DNA of 21,357 nt from JBNRMR01 sp050942895 (GCA_050942895.1 JBMNOE010000034.1:1-21357), one strand, 5' to 3'. Counted from the first letter of the stretch, positions 1 to 7,660 are shown. Translations and numbers: made by a program. Notes: generated by a model not told the origin, from the letters alone.

Positions 1-363
1 CGGGTCTGTCGCTATAGGGCCTTCTTTCGCCTGCGGGCCTGTCGCCGTAGGGTCTTCTTTCGCCTGCGGGCCTGTCGCCGTAGGGTCTTCTTTCGCCTGC
101 GGGCCTGTCGCTATAGGGCCTTCTTTCGCCTGCGGGCCTGTCGCCGTAGGGTCTTCTTTCGCCTGCGGGCCTGTCGCCGTAGGGTCTTCTTTCGCCTGCG
201 GGCCTGTCGCCGTAGGGCTTTCTTTCGCCTGCGGGTCTGTCGCCGTAGGGTTTTCTTTCACCTGCGGGCCTGTCGCCGTAGGGTTTTCTTTCACCTGCGG
301 GCCTGTCGCCGTAGGGTTTTCTTTCGCCTGCGGGCCTGTCGCTATAGGGCCTTCTTTCGCCTT
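1..363. repeat. Tandem repeat, 11 copies of a 33-bp unit
   Basis: Eleven consecutive units of exactly 33 bp, starting cgggcctgtcgcc on the plus strand, run from the window edge to 363, with the last base of the last unit diverged. There are only point differences and no indels, and 33 is divisible by 3, as expected for a coding repeat. Units 1-3 and 4-6 share the same pattern (one 'gctata' unit, then two 'gccgta' units), which suggests expansion in 99-bp blocks. The array continues off the left edge, so the total copy number is unknown. Confidence 0.95.
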
Positions 364-436
364 TCCGGTCAGTATGGCCATATTGTCTGTTTCCTCTTTC
401 CGGCCTTTTGCCGGAGCCTGTGCTTCGCTTATCCAT
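1..436 (-). CDS. Partial CDS: N-terminal Arg-rich 11-residue repeat region of an unidentified protein, possibly an RNA-acting enzyme
   Basis: An open frame starts with ATG at 436-434 and runs off the window at base 1 with no stop (145 codons seen). It overlaps the fmt stop by 8 bp. A good ribosome binding site (AGGGGG, 5 nt before ATG) precedes it. After about 26 basic residues (MDKRSTGSGKRPERGNRQYG...) come eleven copies of an 11-residue unit of the type RPYGDRPAGE(R/K). Differences between copies in this frame are silent (Tyr TAC/TAT, Gly GGC/GGT, Arg AGG/AGA) or mild (Arg/Lys, Gly/Ser), which supports it over the other open frames. The composition suggests a disordered, positively charged, RNA-binding-type extension. 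The gene after fmt in many Firmicutes is rsmB (16S rRNA m5C967 methyltransferase), so an rRNA-modifying enzyme with an N-terminal tail is a reasonable guess. No enzyme domain is visible, so the identity is open. Confidence 0.75.
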   Translation of the reverse strand, partial: MDKRSTGSGKRPERGNRQYGHTDRKGERRPYSDRPAGERKPYGDRPAGERKPYGDRPAGERKPYGDRPAGERKPYGDRPAGERRPYGDRPAGERRPYGDRPAGERRPYSDRPAGERRPYGDRPAGERRPYGDRPAGERRPYSDRP

Positions 437-1364
437 TTCTTCCCCCTAAAAATCTGCTTTTAATGGTGTGGCCACAAAGATATTCGTGGGCCTGCATAGG
501 TCTGCCGCCCGGTATCTGGAAAATTTCAGCGCTTATTGCGCCCTCCCCGCAGGCGATTACAAGGCCGTCCCTGGGTGATTTGCACAAAAGCTCCCCGGGC
601 AGGCCGCTTCTTTCAACCACCTGGGCGGAATATATCTTAAGGGGTTGTTCATCCGCCAGCGCATATGCAATCGGCCATGGATTCATGCCCCGGATGAGGT
701 TGTTCACCTCGCGGGCGCTCTTTGTGAAGTCTATGAAAGCGTCCTCTTTTCTAATCATTTTACAGTGGCTTGCAAGGCTTTCATCTTGGGGAACTCTTGG
801 GGCAATTCCCTTTTCGATCAGAGCAACAGTCTTAACTATCGCCCTTGCGCCCAGTTGAGCCAGCCTTTCAAAAAGCTCGCCGGCGGTTTCATCTTCGCCT
901 ATTTCAATCTCCCGCTGGAGTATCATATCGCCTGTGTCAACGCCGATATCGGTGTACATGGTGGTGACTCCCGTCTTTCTTTCACCGGCGATTATGGCCG
1001 CCTGTATGGGCGCGGCTCCGCGGTATTTTGGCAAAAGGGATGCGTGGACGTTCACTGTGCCAAGGGGGGGAACGGCAAGATTTTTTGCGGAAAGTATCTG
1101 CCCGAAAGCAGCGGTGACGCAAAGATCGGGCTTTAGGGCGCGCAGGGCGTCCAGCCCTTCCTGTTTTCTGATGCTTTCAACCTGTATGACGGGGATGCCC
1201 AGTTCCTCTGCGGCGCATTTGACGGCGCAGGCGCAAAGGCGCATGTTCCTGCCCCGGGGCCTGTCCGGCTGACAGAAAGCGCCGACGATCTCGTGGCCGG
1301 CCTCATGCAGCGCCCGAAGCGAGGGCACTGCAAAATCCGGAGTGCCAAGAAAGACTATTTTCAC
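429..1364 (-). CDS. fmt: Methionyl-tRNA formyltransferase
   Basis: Transfers a formyl group from 10-formyltetrahydrofolate to methionyl-tRNA(fMet) for translation initiation in the cytosol. The 311-residue length is typical. The N-terminal formyltransferase domain carries the hallmark HASLLPKYRGAAPI at 107-120. The catalytic triad residues are visible as N105, H107 and D143 (equivalent to N108, H110, D146 of the E. coli enzyme). The C-terminal tRNA-binding domain starts around residue 205. The start is GTG and overlaps the def stop by 4 bp (GTGA), with a GGGAGG-type site in the end of def, so the two are translationally coupled. Pairing with def is functional: one enzyme adds and the other removes the formyl group. 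The downstream repeat gene starts within the fmt stop region. Confidence 0.97.
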   Translation of the reverse strand: MKIVFLGTPDFAVPSLRALHEAGHEIVGAFCQPDRPRGRNMRLCACAVKCAAEELGIPVIQVESIRKQEGLDALRALKPDLCVTAAFGQILSAKNLAVPPLGTVNVHASLLPKYRGAAPIQAAIIAGERKTGVTTMYTDIGVDTGDMILQREIEIGEDETAGELFERLAQLGARAIVKTVALIEKGIAPRVPQDESLASHCKMIRKEDAFIDFTKSAREVNNLIRGMNPWPIAYALADEQPLKIYSAQVVERSGLPGELLCKSPRDGLVIACGEGAISAEIFQIPGGRPMQAHEYLCGHTIKSRFLGGRNG

Positions 1365-1879
1365 TGCGGCATCTCCCCTCCCTCTTTTTCTTTTTCCTTA
1401 TGTTCGGGCTTGTTTTCGGGCAGGGCGTTTCCTTCTTCATAGTCGATGTATAAAATGCCGTCCAGATGGTCTATCTCATGGCAAAGGCAGCGCGCCATCA
1501 GCCCACTGGCCTTCATTGTGAAGGGCTTGCCGTTTCTGTCTATGGCTTCCACGGTCACATACATGGGCCGCTTCAATTCCTCCTGCCTGTCGGGGACAGA
1601 AAGGCAGCCCTCCGGCCCGCACTGCTCGCCGGACCATTCCACTAATACGGGATTGATGAACTCCAACAGGCCGTCGCCTGCGTCCGCCACCACCACCCGC
1701 CTTAAAACCCCAACCTGTGGCGCGGCAAGGCCCACGCCGTTTGATTCCTTCATTGTTTGGGCCATATCATCCAGCAAAGTCAATATTCTTTTGTTTATGA
1801 CATCCACCTCGCGGCTTCTTTTGCGAAGCTTTTCGCCGTCGACTTCCTCGTTTATTTTAAGCACTCGTCTTATCGCCAT
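1361..1879 (-). CDS. def: Peptide deformylase
   Basis: Metal-dependent hydrolase that removes the N-formyl group from nascent proteins. All three signature motifs are present: GVGLAAPQVG (48-57), EGCLSVP (90-96) and HEIDHLDG (134-141). The metal ligands are C92, H134 and H138, and the catalytic glutamate is E135. The 172-residue length is slightly long because of a charged tail rich in Lys and Glu after residue 155. ATG is preceded by AGGAGG about 10 nt upstream. It follows priA after 66 bp and overlaps fmt by 4 bp. Confidence 0.97.
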   Translation of the reverse strand: MAIRRVLKINEEVDGEKLRKRSREVDVINKRILTLLDDMAQTMKESNGVGLAAPQVGVLRRVVVADAGDGLLEFINPVLVEWSGEQCGPEGCLSVPDRQEELKRPMYVTVEAIDRNGKPFTMKASGLMARCLCHEIDHLDGILYIDYEEGNALPENKPEHKEKEKEGGEMPQ

Positions 1880-1945
1880 AAGTTTAATTCCTCCTGGAAT
1901 ACTAAGATTGTTTTATCCGCTGAGTAGTTTATCTGTAAATAAATC

Positions 1946-4198
1946 CTACATCATGTTGGTGGGGTTGACTTCCAGCTTGCATTCAAGATTCTTTGCTTCA
2001 AAGCCCTCCGCGGCGATCTCCGCCAGCTTTTCAATTATGGCCTCGGGGGCCTTCGCGTTTATTTTCAGAAAAAGCTGCCAGCGATATCTGCCCTTTATAA
2101 GGCCGATGGGCGCTTCCATGTGGCGCATATGGGCCAGCATGGCTTTCTGATCCGGGTTGGCAAAAAACCAGAGCTCCAGCTTTTTTTGCGCAGCATCTGC
2201 GGCGGCTTCAAGGCCGGCGGGGTTATCGCCCGTGAAAAGCAGCCGCGCATGGACTGTGTATGGAGGGAAAAGCCCCCTGCGCCTGTTTGCGATTTCCTCG
2301 TTGTAAAAGGCCCTGTAGTCCTGCTTGGCGGCGTATGTGATGGCGTAATGATCGGGGTCGTATGTCTGAAAGAACACCTGCCCCGGCCTGTCAGCCCGAC
2401 CGGCTCTTCCCGCCACCTGGGTCAGCAGGCAGAAGGTGCGCTCGGCGCTTCGGTAATCGGGCATTGAAAGCATCATATCCGCCGCGACGACTCCCACCAC
2501 TGTCACCATTGGAAAGTCATGACCTTTGGCAATCATCTGCGTTCCGACAAGAGCCTGGGCCCTGCCGCTTCTGAATTCATCCAAAACTTTCCTGTGGCCG
2601 TCCTTGCCGGAGGTTGTGTCCGCATCCATGCGGCAGGTGCTGACATCAGGGAAAAACTTTTGCAGCTCATCCTCCAGCTTTTCGGTGCCGGAGCCAAAAT
2701 AGCGGATCAGCCCAGAGCCGCAGCTTGGGCATTCCCGGGGCGGGCTTTTCTCCGCGCCGCAATAGTGGCATTTAAGCCGCTTTATTCCAAAGTGATACGT
2801 CATCGAAACATCGCAGTACTGGCATTTTACAGTCTTGCCGCAGCTTCTGCATGACACAAATGTATTATAACCCCTTCGGTTCAAAAAAAGCATGGCCTGT
2901 TCGCCCTTGTCAAAGCATTCCTCCAAAGCCTTAACGAGATCGCCCGAGAAAATGGACCTGTTGCCCAGGACAAGCTCCCTGCGCATATCCACGATATGTA
3001 CGGTGGGCATGGGCATCCCCGTCACGCGGCTTCGCAGCTCTATCAGCGTGTAATAGCCGCGAAGGGCGCTTAAGTATGTTTTAATCTGAGGAGTGGCGCT
3101 GCCCAAAACAAGCACTGCGCCGCCATCGGAATGCTGCTCACAGCGCTTGATGGCCACCTCCCTGGCATCATAGGCCGGGCTGCTCTCGGCGGAGTAATAG
3201 CTTTCATGCTCCTCGTCCACCACGATGACGCCAATATCGCTCACCGGCGCAAATATGGCGGACCTGGCGCCCACCACCACTCTTGCCTGACCGGTTCTTA
3301 TGCGCCACCATTCGTCAAAGCGCTCGCCGGGGGAAAGCCTTGAGTGCAAAACTGCCGCAGTATCGCCAAAGCGCTCTATGAACCAGCCCACCATCTGGGG
3401 CGTGAGGGCGATTTCCGGCACCAGCACTATGGCCTGCCTGCCCATGTCAAGCGCTTTTTTGACCAAATGGCAATATATTTCCGTCTTGCCGGAGCCGGTC
3501 ACACCGTGTAGCAGGAACCTGCCGCCGTTTTTTTCCATCGCAGAAGAAATTTCGTCCACGGCTCTTTGCTGGGCGGGTATAAGGCTTAATAGCCTTCCTT
3601 CGCCTATCTCGGCTGCTTTGTACGGCGCCCTGCGCAGGGGTTTTTCAAAGGCGTCGATGATTCCCTTTTTCTCCATTGCGGAAACCACCGAATAGCTTCC
3701 GGGCAAGAGCCGCTCAATCTCGCTGACGAACATCTCGCCGCCGTTTTTAAGGAGCAGCGAAAAGACATCGAACTGGCGGGTTGCCCGCCCGAAATCTTCG
3801 CGTATAAGCTGAGGCTGCTTTAGGGCCGCGGCCTTTCTCACCAAAGGGCGCACCCTGCCGCCTCTCATCTGGGCGGGTATCATCAGCCGCAGGCAGTCCA
3901 CAAGATTGCAACGGTATTTGGCCTTCATCCACTTGGAAAGCTCTATAAGCTCCGGTAAAAGGGCGGATTCGTCGTCTATCTTGCCTATCACATCTCGGAT
4001 TTTTTCCTCCGGGAAGTCGGTGGAGTTTTTAAGCTCCAGCACATAGCCCTCTATTTCCCTTCTGCCGAAGGGCACCAGCACCCTGTCGCCAACGCTGAGA
4101 GGCAGCGATGTTCTGTAGACATAAGTCCTGTCAATATTTTCGGCGGAAATCTCAACTATAACTTCCGCATAGGGCGGGAAACGAGGGGGGTCACTCAT
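1946..4198 (-). CDS. priA: Primosomal replication-restart helicase PriA
   Basis: 3'-to-5' superfamily 2 DNA helicase that recognises abandoned replication forks and helps reload the replicative helicase. The ATG at 4198-4196 gives 750 residues and MSDPPRF..., fitting the family. The frame stays open 51 bp further to a TTG at 4249, but that lies deep inside coaB and would add an atypical leader. Seen in order: an N-terminal 3'-end-binding-like region, Walker A GVTGSGKTE, the Walker B-like box DEEH, GSATPQ, a zinc-binding block of eight cysteines in four CxxC pairs, then GTQMIAKGHDFP and QVAGRAGRADRPG helicase motifs. The start overlaps the coaB stop by 8 bp, and there is no strong ribosome binding site, suggesting coupling. 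Confidence 0.96.
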   Translation of the reverse strand: MSDPPRFPPYAEVIVEISAENIDRTYVYRTSLPLSVGDRVLVPFGRREIEGYVLELKNSTDFPEEKIRDVIGKIDDESALLPELIELSKWMKAKYRCNLVDCLRLMIPAQMRGGRVRPLVRKAAALKQPQLIREDFGRATRQFDVFSLLLKNGGEMFVSEIERLLPGSYSVVSAMEKKGIIDAFEKPLRRAPYKAAEIGEGRLLSLIPAQQRAVDEISSAMEKNGGRFLLHGVTGSGKTEIYCHLVKKALDMGRQAIVLVPEIALTPQMVGWFIERFGDTAAVLHSRLSPGERFDEWWRIRTGQARVVVGARSAIFAPVSDIGVIVVDEEHESYYSAESSPAYDAREVAIKRCEQHSDGGAVLVLGSATPQIKTYLSALRGYYTLIELRSRVTGMPMPTVHIVDMRRELVLGNRSIFSGDLVKALEECFDKGEQAMLFLNRRGYNTFVSCRSCGKTVKCQYCDVSMTYHFGIKRLKCHYCGAEKSPPRECPSCGSGLIRYFGSGTEKLEDELQKFFPDVSTCRMDADTTSGKDGHRKVLDEFRSGRAQALVGTQMIAKGHDFPMVTVVGVVAADMMLSMPDYRSAERTFCLLTQVAGRAGRADRPGQVFFQTYDPDHYAITYAAKQDYRAFYNEEIANRRRGLFPPYTVHARLLFTGDNPAGLEAAADAAQKKLELWFFANPDQKAMLAHMRHMEAPIGLIKGRYRWQLFLKINAKAPEAIIEKLAEIAAEGFEAKNLECKLEVNPTNMM

Positions 4199-4886
4199 GG
4201 CGATCACTGCTTTTTCTTTTCTTTTCAAGAAGGCTGAGGGCGTTATCAAGTATCACGACGGCCAGTTGCAACTTTGGCATTATCTCAAGCTCATGAATAT
4301 GGTCTTTTGTTATGATCGTGGCGATATTTGTGTCTACGCCGAAGCCTGCGCCGGCCTTTGTCACATCGTTTAGGATGATCATGTCGGCGTTTTTGCGCAG
4401 CATTTTGTCGCGGGCATTTTTGATGCCGTCGTTTGTTTCCGCCGCAAATGCCACAAAAATTTGGTCATCCCGCTTGTCCTTGCCGATGGTGGCAGCCACA
4501 TCCGGGTTTTCCACCATGCGGATTACCAAATCCTCTCCGCTGCCGGGCTGTTTTTTTATCTTCGTTTCGCTGAAATAGGCGGGGCGATAGTCGGAGGGCG
4601 CAGCGGACTGGATGACGATATCGCTTTTTGGCGCAAGACTCGTCATCTCTCTGAGAAGATCCAGCGTGCTTTCCACTTTGATCAGCTTTGCGCCCCTGGG
4701 AGGTTCAATGGAAACCGGCCCGCTGACCAAAATGACATCGGCCCCCCGTGCAAGGGCGTTTTCAGCGATGGCATAGCCCATCTTGCCGGAGGAAAAGTTG
4801 GATATATAGCGAACCGGGTCCAAGCGTTCGCGCGTTGGCCCGGCAGTCACCAAAACTGTCAGATTTTTCAGATCCTTTGCGCGCAT
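4191..4886 (-). CDS. coaB: Phosphopantothenate-cysteine ligase (CoaB), separate from CoaC
   Basis: Second step in making 4'-phosphopantetheine for coenzyme A: couples 4'-phosphopantothenate to cysteine with nucleotide activation. The 231 residues match the C-terminal half of the usual fused CoaBC. Visible motifs are TAGPTRERLDPVRYISNFSSG near the N terminus (nucleotide site), AAPSDYRP, the KIKK lysine motif, MVENPDVAA, FAAETND, and LNDVTKAGAGFGVDTN with the conserved Asn of the acyl-cytidylate step. ATG at 4886 overlaps the end of coaC by 19 bp, in the -1 frame relative to it. The alternative reading is one fused coaBC gene with a frameshift at the domain joint. An ATG exactly at the joint favours a real split. 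Confidence 0.93.
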   Translation of the reverse strand: MRAKDLKNLTVLVTAGPTRERLDPVRYISNFSSGKMGYAIAENALARGADVILVSGPVSIEPPRGAKLIKVESTLDLLREMTSLAPKSDIVIQSAAPSDYRPAYFSETKIKKQPGSGEDLVIRMVENPDVAATIGKDKRDDQIFVAFAAETNDGIKNARDKMLRKNADMIILNDVTKAGAGFGVDTNIATIITKDHIHELEIMPKLQLAVVILDNALSLLEKKRKSSDRHE

Positions 4887-5425
4887 AATATCATCTCCGC
4901 CCGCTTAAATATGTCCAGAGGCTCGGACATCCTGCCGGGGCCGCTTATGCCTTCGGCCAGCCAGCCGGTTTCCGGGCCTTGGAAAAGATAGCCCAGTTCC
5001 TTCAGAGCTGAAATGTTCCGCTGGATGATGGGGTTTTCAAACATATTGGTGTTCATGGCGGTGCAGATGAGCACCGGCGCCTTTGTGGCGATGACAGTGG
5101 TGGTAAGCATGTCGTCGCATATGCCGGCGTTAAGCTTGGCTATAAAATTGGCCGTGGCAGGGGCAATGATGAAAAGATCGGCACGCCTTGCAAGGGCGAT
5201 GTGTTCCACTTCCCAGCTTTTTATCCTGTCGAACATGTTGACCACAACAGGGTTGTTCGAAAGGGATTCGAAGGTCAGGGGGGTCACGAACTCGGCGGCG
5301 TTTTCAGTCATTATGCAAAAGACATCGGCGCCGGCCTTGCGCAGCCTTGAAACCACCTCGCAGGCTTTGTAGGCCGCTATGCCGCCGGTTATGCCCACGC
5401 AGACGCTCTTTCCTTTTAGATTCAT
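4868..5425 (-). CDS. coaC: Phosphopantothenoylcysteine decarboxylase (CoaC), flavoprotein
   Basis: FMN-dependent decarboxylase of the HFCD family that converts phosphopantothenoylcysteine to 4'-phosphopantetheine. The 185 residues match the N-terminal half of CoaBC. Seen: the FMN-binding start GITGGIAAYKA (11-21), the catalytic histidine H75 in EHIALARRAD, the APATANFIAKLNAGICDD flavin loop, and the AMNTNMF motif with N125. The substrate clamp reads GWLAEGISGPGRM. E. coli Dfp has Cys158 two residues before 'G-P-G-R-M' context (ACGDIGPGRM), and the aligned position here is Glu158, which is odd. ATG is preceded by AAGGAGG with 8-nt spacing. The gene follows rpoZ after 66 bp and overlaps coaB. 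Confidence 0.93.
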   Translation of the reverse strand: MNLKGKSVCVGITGGIAAYKACEVVSRLRKAGADVFCIMTENAAEFVTPLTFESLSNNPVVVNMFDRIKSWEVEHIALARRADLFIIAPATANFIAKLNAGICDDMLTTTVIATKAPVLICTAMNTNMFENPIIQRNISALKELGYLFQGPETGWLAEGISGPGRMSEPLDIFKRAEMILCAQRI

Positions 5426-5491
5426 ACCGCAGGCCTCCTTGCTAATGTTGTTGCGCTGTCCTTGCCGATTAATAAAGCCGCTAAAAAGCCG

Positions 5492-5701
5492 CTAAAACTC
5501 TGTATTGTCTATGCGCCTGTAGGTGATCAAATCATCGTTGATCTCCTTAAGTGCGATTGAAACGGGCTTGTTCTCGTCGGCTTCCACAAGGGGCTCGCTG
5601 CCGTTGACAATCTGGCGGGCCCTCTTGGCGACAACCACTGCCAAAGAATAGCGGCAGTCAACTTTTTCCAAAAGATCTTTGATTGGGGGATCGATAATCA
5701 T
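5492..5701 (-). CDS. rpoZ: RNA polymerase omega subunit
   Basis: Small subunit that helps assemble and stabilise the beta' subunit of RNA polymerase. It has 69 residues, the usual length in Firmicutes. Family features are the N-terminal MIIDPPIKDLLEKVDCRYSL, the conserved VVAKRARQI helix, and the short KPVSIALKEI stretch. The ATG overlaps the gmk stop by 4 bp (ATGA), with a GGAGG site inside the end of gmk. The gmk-rpoZ pair is a standard arrangement. Confidence 0.96.
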   Translation of the reverse strand: MIIDPPIKDLLEKVDCRYSLAVVVAKRARQIVNGSEPLVEADENKPVSIALKEINDDLITYRRIDNTEF

Positions 5702-6315
5702 GCTTTTTCCTCCTGAAGGGTTTTAATGAATTGCAAGTAGTTTTGGGTCAAGTATTCTTCGCCGCCTCCGCCTAAAATAGCGGACATTTTTCCTGCGGCG
5801 GTGTCGACATCATCATTGATAACGCAGTATTTATATTTATGCGCCGTTTTCAGTTCCTCATAGGCTGCGGCGAAGCGGCTGGCGACTTTTTCGGGGGTTT
5901 CCGTCCCCCGGGATTCAAGCCTGCGCTTCAGCTCCGCCATGCTGGGCGGCAAAAGGAATATTGACAGGGTATCGCCTTCCTTTGCCATCACCTGTAGCGC
6001 GCCCTGTATGTCGATTTCCAAAATCAGCATCTTGCCGGCGCCTACAGCATCAAAGGCTGCCTGAGCCGGAGTGCCGTATCTTCTTTCAAAGATGCCCGCA
6101 TACTCCAGAAAGCCGCCGCTTTCAACGAGCTTTTGAAACTCATCCTCCGTGCGGAAGTGGTAGTGAACGCCATCCTCCTCACCGGGGCGGGGCTGCCTTG
6201 TGGTCCATGAGACCGAAAGAGCGGTGTCGTCCCTCAGCGCAAGAAGTTTTTTTATGACGGTTCCCTTGCCTGTTCCGGAGGGCGCGGAAACTAAGACCAG
6301 CCTGCCTTTTCTCAT
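5698..6315 (-). CDS. gmk: Guanylate kinase
   Basis: Phosphorylates GMP to GDP with ATP, an essential nucleotide step. The 205-residue length is typical. The P-loop is APSGTGKGT near residue 11. The GMP-binding segment WTTRQPRPGEEDGVHYHF follows at about 37-54, then the conserved EYAGIFERRYGT and LEIDIQGALQV stretches and the lid region rich in Arg/Glu (LKRRLESRGTETPE). It sits 6 bp after remA and overlaps rpoZ by 4 bp. Confidence 0.97.
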   Translation of the reverse strand: MRKGRLVLVSAPSGTGKGTVIKKLLALRDDTALSVSWTTRQPRPGEEDGVHYHFRTEDEFQKLVESGGFLEYAGIFERRYGTPAQAAFDAVGAGKMLILEIDIQGALQVMAKEGDTLSIFLLPPSMAELKRRLESRGTETPEKVASRFAAAYEELKTAHKYKYCVINDDVDTAAGKMSAILGGGGEEYLTQNYLQFIKTLQEEKA

Positions 6316-6321
6316 CTATGC

Positions 6322-6597
6322 CTAAGCCTCCTCGTCCGAAAGGCTATGCACGTTGGAGGGCAGCTTTCCCTCAAGCCTTCCTGCAATGGTTTCCGGCTGA
6401 ACGGGGGAGAGAATTATCTGGCGCGAGTCTGTGATGATGACTGAGCGGTTGCGCCGGCCATAGGTGGCGTCGATGAGATTGCCGCCGTCTCTTGCCTCCT
6501 GGATCAGTCTTTTTATGGGTGCGGATTTTTCGCTGACTATGGCGATAATCCTGTCTGCCATAACCATGTTGCCGTAGCCTATGTTTATCAGCTTCAT
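6322..6597 (-). CDS. remA: RemA-family (DUF370) DNA-binding regulator
   Basis: A 91-residue member of the RemA/YlzA family. In Bacillus subtilis RemA is an oligomeric DNA-binding activator of matrix genes. In many Clostridia the gene is simply conserved next to gmk and its targets are unknown. The sequence MKLINIGYGNMVMADRIIAI and the central GNLIDATYGRRNRSVIITDS with the basic YGRR loop are diagnostic. GGGAGG precedes the ATG by 7 nt. The last 10 residues are acidic and variable. It lies between yicC and gmk, the usual position. Confidence 0.93.
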   Translation of the reverse strand: MKLINIGYGNMVMADRIIAIVSEKSAPIKRLIQEARDGGNLIDATYGRRNRSVIITDSRQIILSPVQPETIAGRLEGKLPSNVHSLSDEEA

Positions 6598-6627
6598 CTT
6601 TGCGCCTCCCTTTAGGTCAGCCTTGGG

Positions 6628-7500
6628 TTACTGTATGTTTTGTACCTGCTCGCGGATCTTTTCTATCTCGGCCTTGATATCCACCACCAGGCTTAATATC
6701 TCCATGTCGGAGGCCTTTGAACCAATTGTGTTGGCTTCTCTGTTCAACTCCTGGACAATAAAATCCAGCCTTCTGCCCATGGGCTCGTTGGACTCCATGG
6801 CGCTGATCATGCTGTCGATATGGGCCCTAAGCCTTGTCAGCTCCTCGGCGATGCTGGCTTTCTCCGCGAAAAGCGCCACCTCCTGCGCGAGCCTTGCCTC
6901 GTCCGGCTCGACGCCGTCCAGCAAAGCTTCGATGCGAAGGTGCAGCCTTTCCTTATAGTCTAAAACCACAGAAGGCTCCCGCAGGGCGATCTGCTCACGC
7001 TTTCTGGCGATCAGATTAAGGCGCGAGGTGATGTCCTCCTTCAGGCGCAGGCCCTCGGCAAGGCGGCTTTCAAGCATCTGTGCGCAGGCGGAGTCAAGAG
7101 CTTCGCTTAGCAGTTTGCTTATTGCCTCCATATCGTCGTCCTTTTCAAGGATGCGCAGGGCTTCCGGCAGGCGCATGACTGCGTTTATGTCCAGCTCACC
7201 GGGAACGCCCATCTCGGTCAGAGCTTCGGCGGCGGCCATGTATGCCGAAACGATGGAGCGGTCCATCACCGCTTCTTTTGCATCGTCGCGCTCATTTTTG
7301 TAAAACACATGGATATCGATGTGGCCCCTTGCAAACTTTGACTGAAGATGCCTTCGGATAGAATCTTCAGTGAAGGAAAGTGACCTTGGCATCCGCGGGG
7401 ACAGATCTAAAAACCTGTGGTTCACCGATTTGAGTTCAACGGTTATTTCCCTGCCCTCGAACTGGGCTGCTCCTCTGCCAAAGCCTGTCATGCTGTACAA
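6628..7500 (-). CDS. yicC: YicC/YloC-family endoribonuclease
   Basis: Members of this family (E. coli YicC, B. subtilis YloC) have been reported as endoribonucleases. The frame is open from 7563, but the best start is TTG at 7500-7498. It lies 11 nt after AAGGAGG and gives MYSMTGFGRG..., which matches the family N terminus and a typical length of 290 residues. An ATG three codons later (7491) is 20 nt from the site. Seen: SMTGFGRG, VELKSVNHRFLD, the Arg-rich middle, and the C-terminal RLDFIVQELNREANTIGSKA followed by VVDIKAEIEKIREQVQNIQ, the DUF1732 signature. It is the first gene of the housekeeping operon, about 30 nt after the predicted transcription start. Confidence 0.93.
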   Translation of the reverse strand: MYSMTGFGRGAAQFEGREITVELKSVNHRFLDLSPRMPRSLSFTEDSIRRHLQSKFARGHIDIHVFYKNERDDAKEAVMDRSIVSAYMAAAEALTEMGVPGELDINAVMRLPEALRILEKDDDMEAISKLLSEALDSACAQMLESRLAEGLRLKEDITSRLNLIARKREQIALREPSVVLDYKERLHLRIEALLDGVEPDEARLAQEVALFAEKASIAEELTRLRAHIDSMISAMESNEPMGRRLDFIVQELNREANTIGSKASDMEILSLVVDIKAEIEKIREQVQNIQ

Positions 7501-7536
7501 AATGCACGACACCTCCTTCGTGTTGATCAGTTTATT

Positions 7537-7565
7537 ATTATAACATGTCGGGCCAAAAAGCACAA
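7537..7565 (-). promoter_or_regulatory. Promoter of the yicC-to-fmt operon (extended -10)
   Basis: On the minus strand a TGtTATAAT extended -10 box lies at 7537-7545. A TTGTGC -35-like box lies at 7560-7565 with 17-bp spacing. The ribosome binding site of yicC follows about 20 nt downstream of the -10. No other comparable promoter is visible further down the operon, where genes overlap or nearly touch. Confidence 0.7.
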
Positions 7566-7614
7566 CATCTCAGGCCTTCATGGGGCCGATTTCCCTTTCC
7601 GTCTTTTAAAAGAG

Positions 7615-7645
7615 AAAGCTCCGCCTGTCTGAGGAGCGGAGCTTT
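7615..7645 (-). terminator. Rho-independent terminator of the sugar isomerase gene
   Basis: A perfect 10-bp stem (aaagctccgc / gcggagcttt) has an 11-nt loop. It lies 16 nt after the isomerase stop and is followed on the minus strand by the T-rich tctctttt. It separates the isomerase transcript from the yicC promoter. Confidence 0.8.
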
Positions 7646-7660
7646 GTTGGTTGCTGAGAT

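Noticed and set aside
1..363. CRISPR array
   Set aside because: Units are directly adjacent with no unique spacers, and the period is a multiple of three within a coding frame.
1..381. Alternative minus-strand ORF from ATG at 381 (units like QAKEDPTATGP)
   Set aside because: Open, but its ribosome binding site is weaker and every difference between units changes the amino acid, whereas the overlapping frame from 436 shows mostly silent or conservative changes.
1482..1490. Cys133 before the HEIDH motif of peptide deformylase instead of Gln
   Set aside because: CHEIDHL is, to my knowledge, a common variant in Firmicutes deformylases, so not unusual.
4199..4249. Longer priA start at TTG 4249
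   Set aside because: It adds 17 residues atypical for PriA and lies deep in coaB. ATG at 4198 gives a family-like N terminus.
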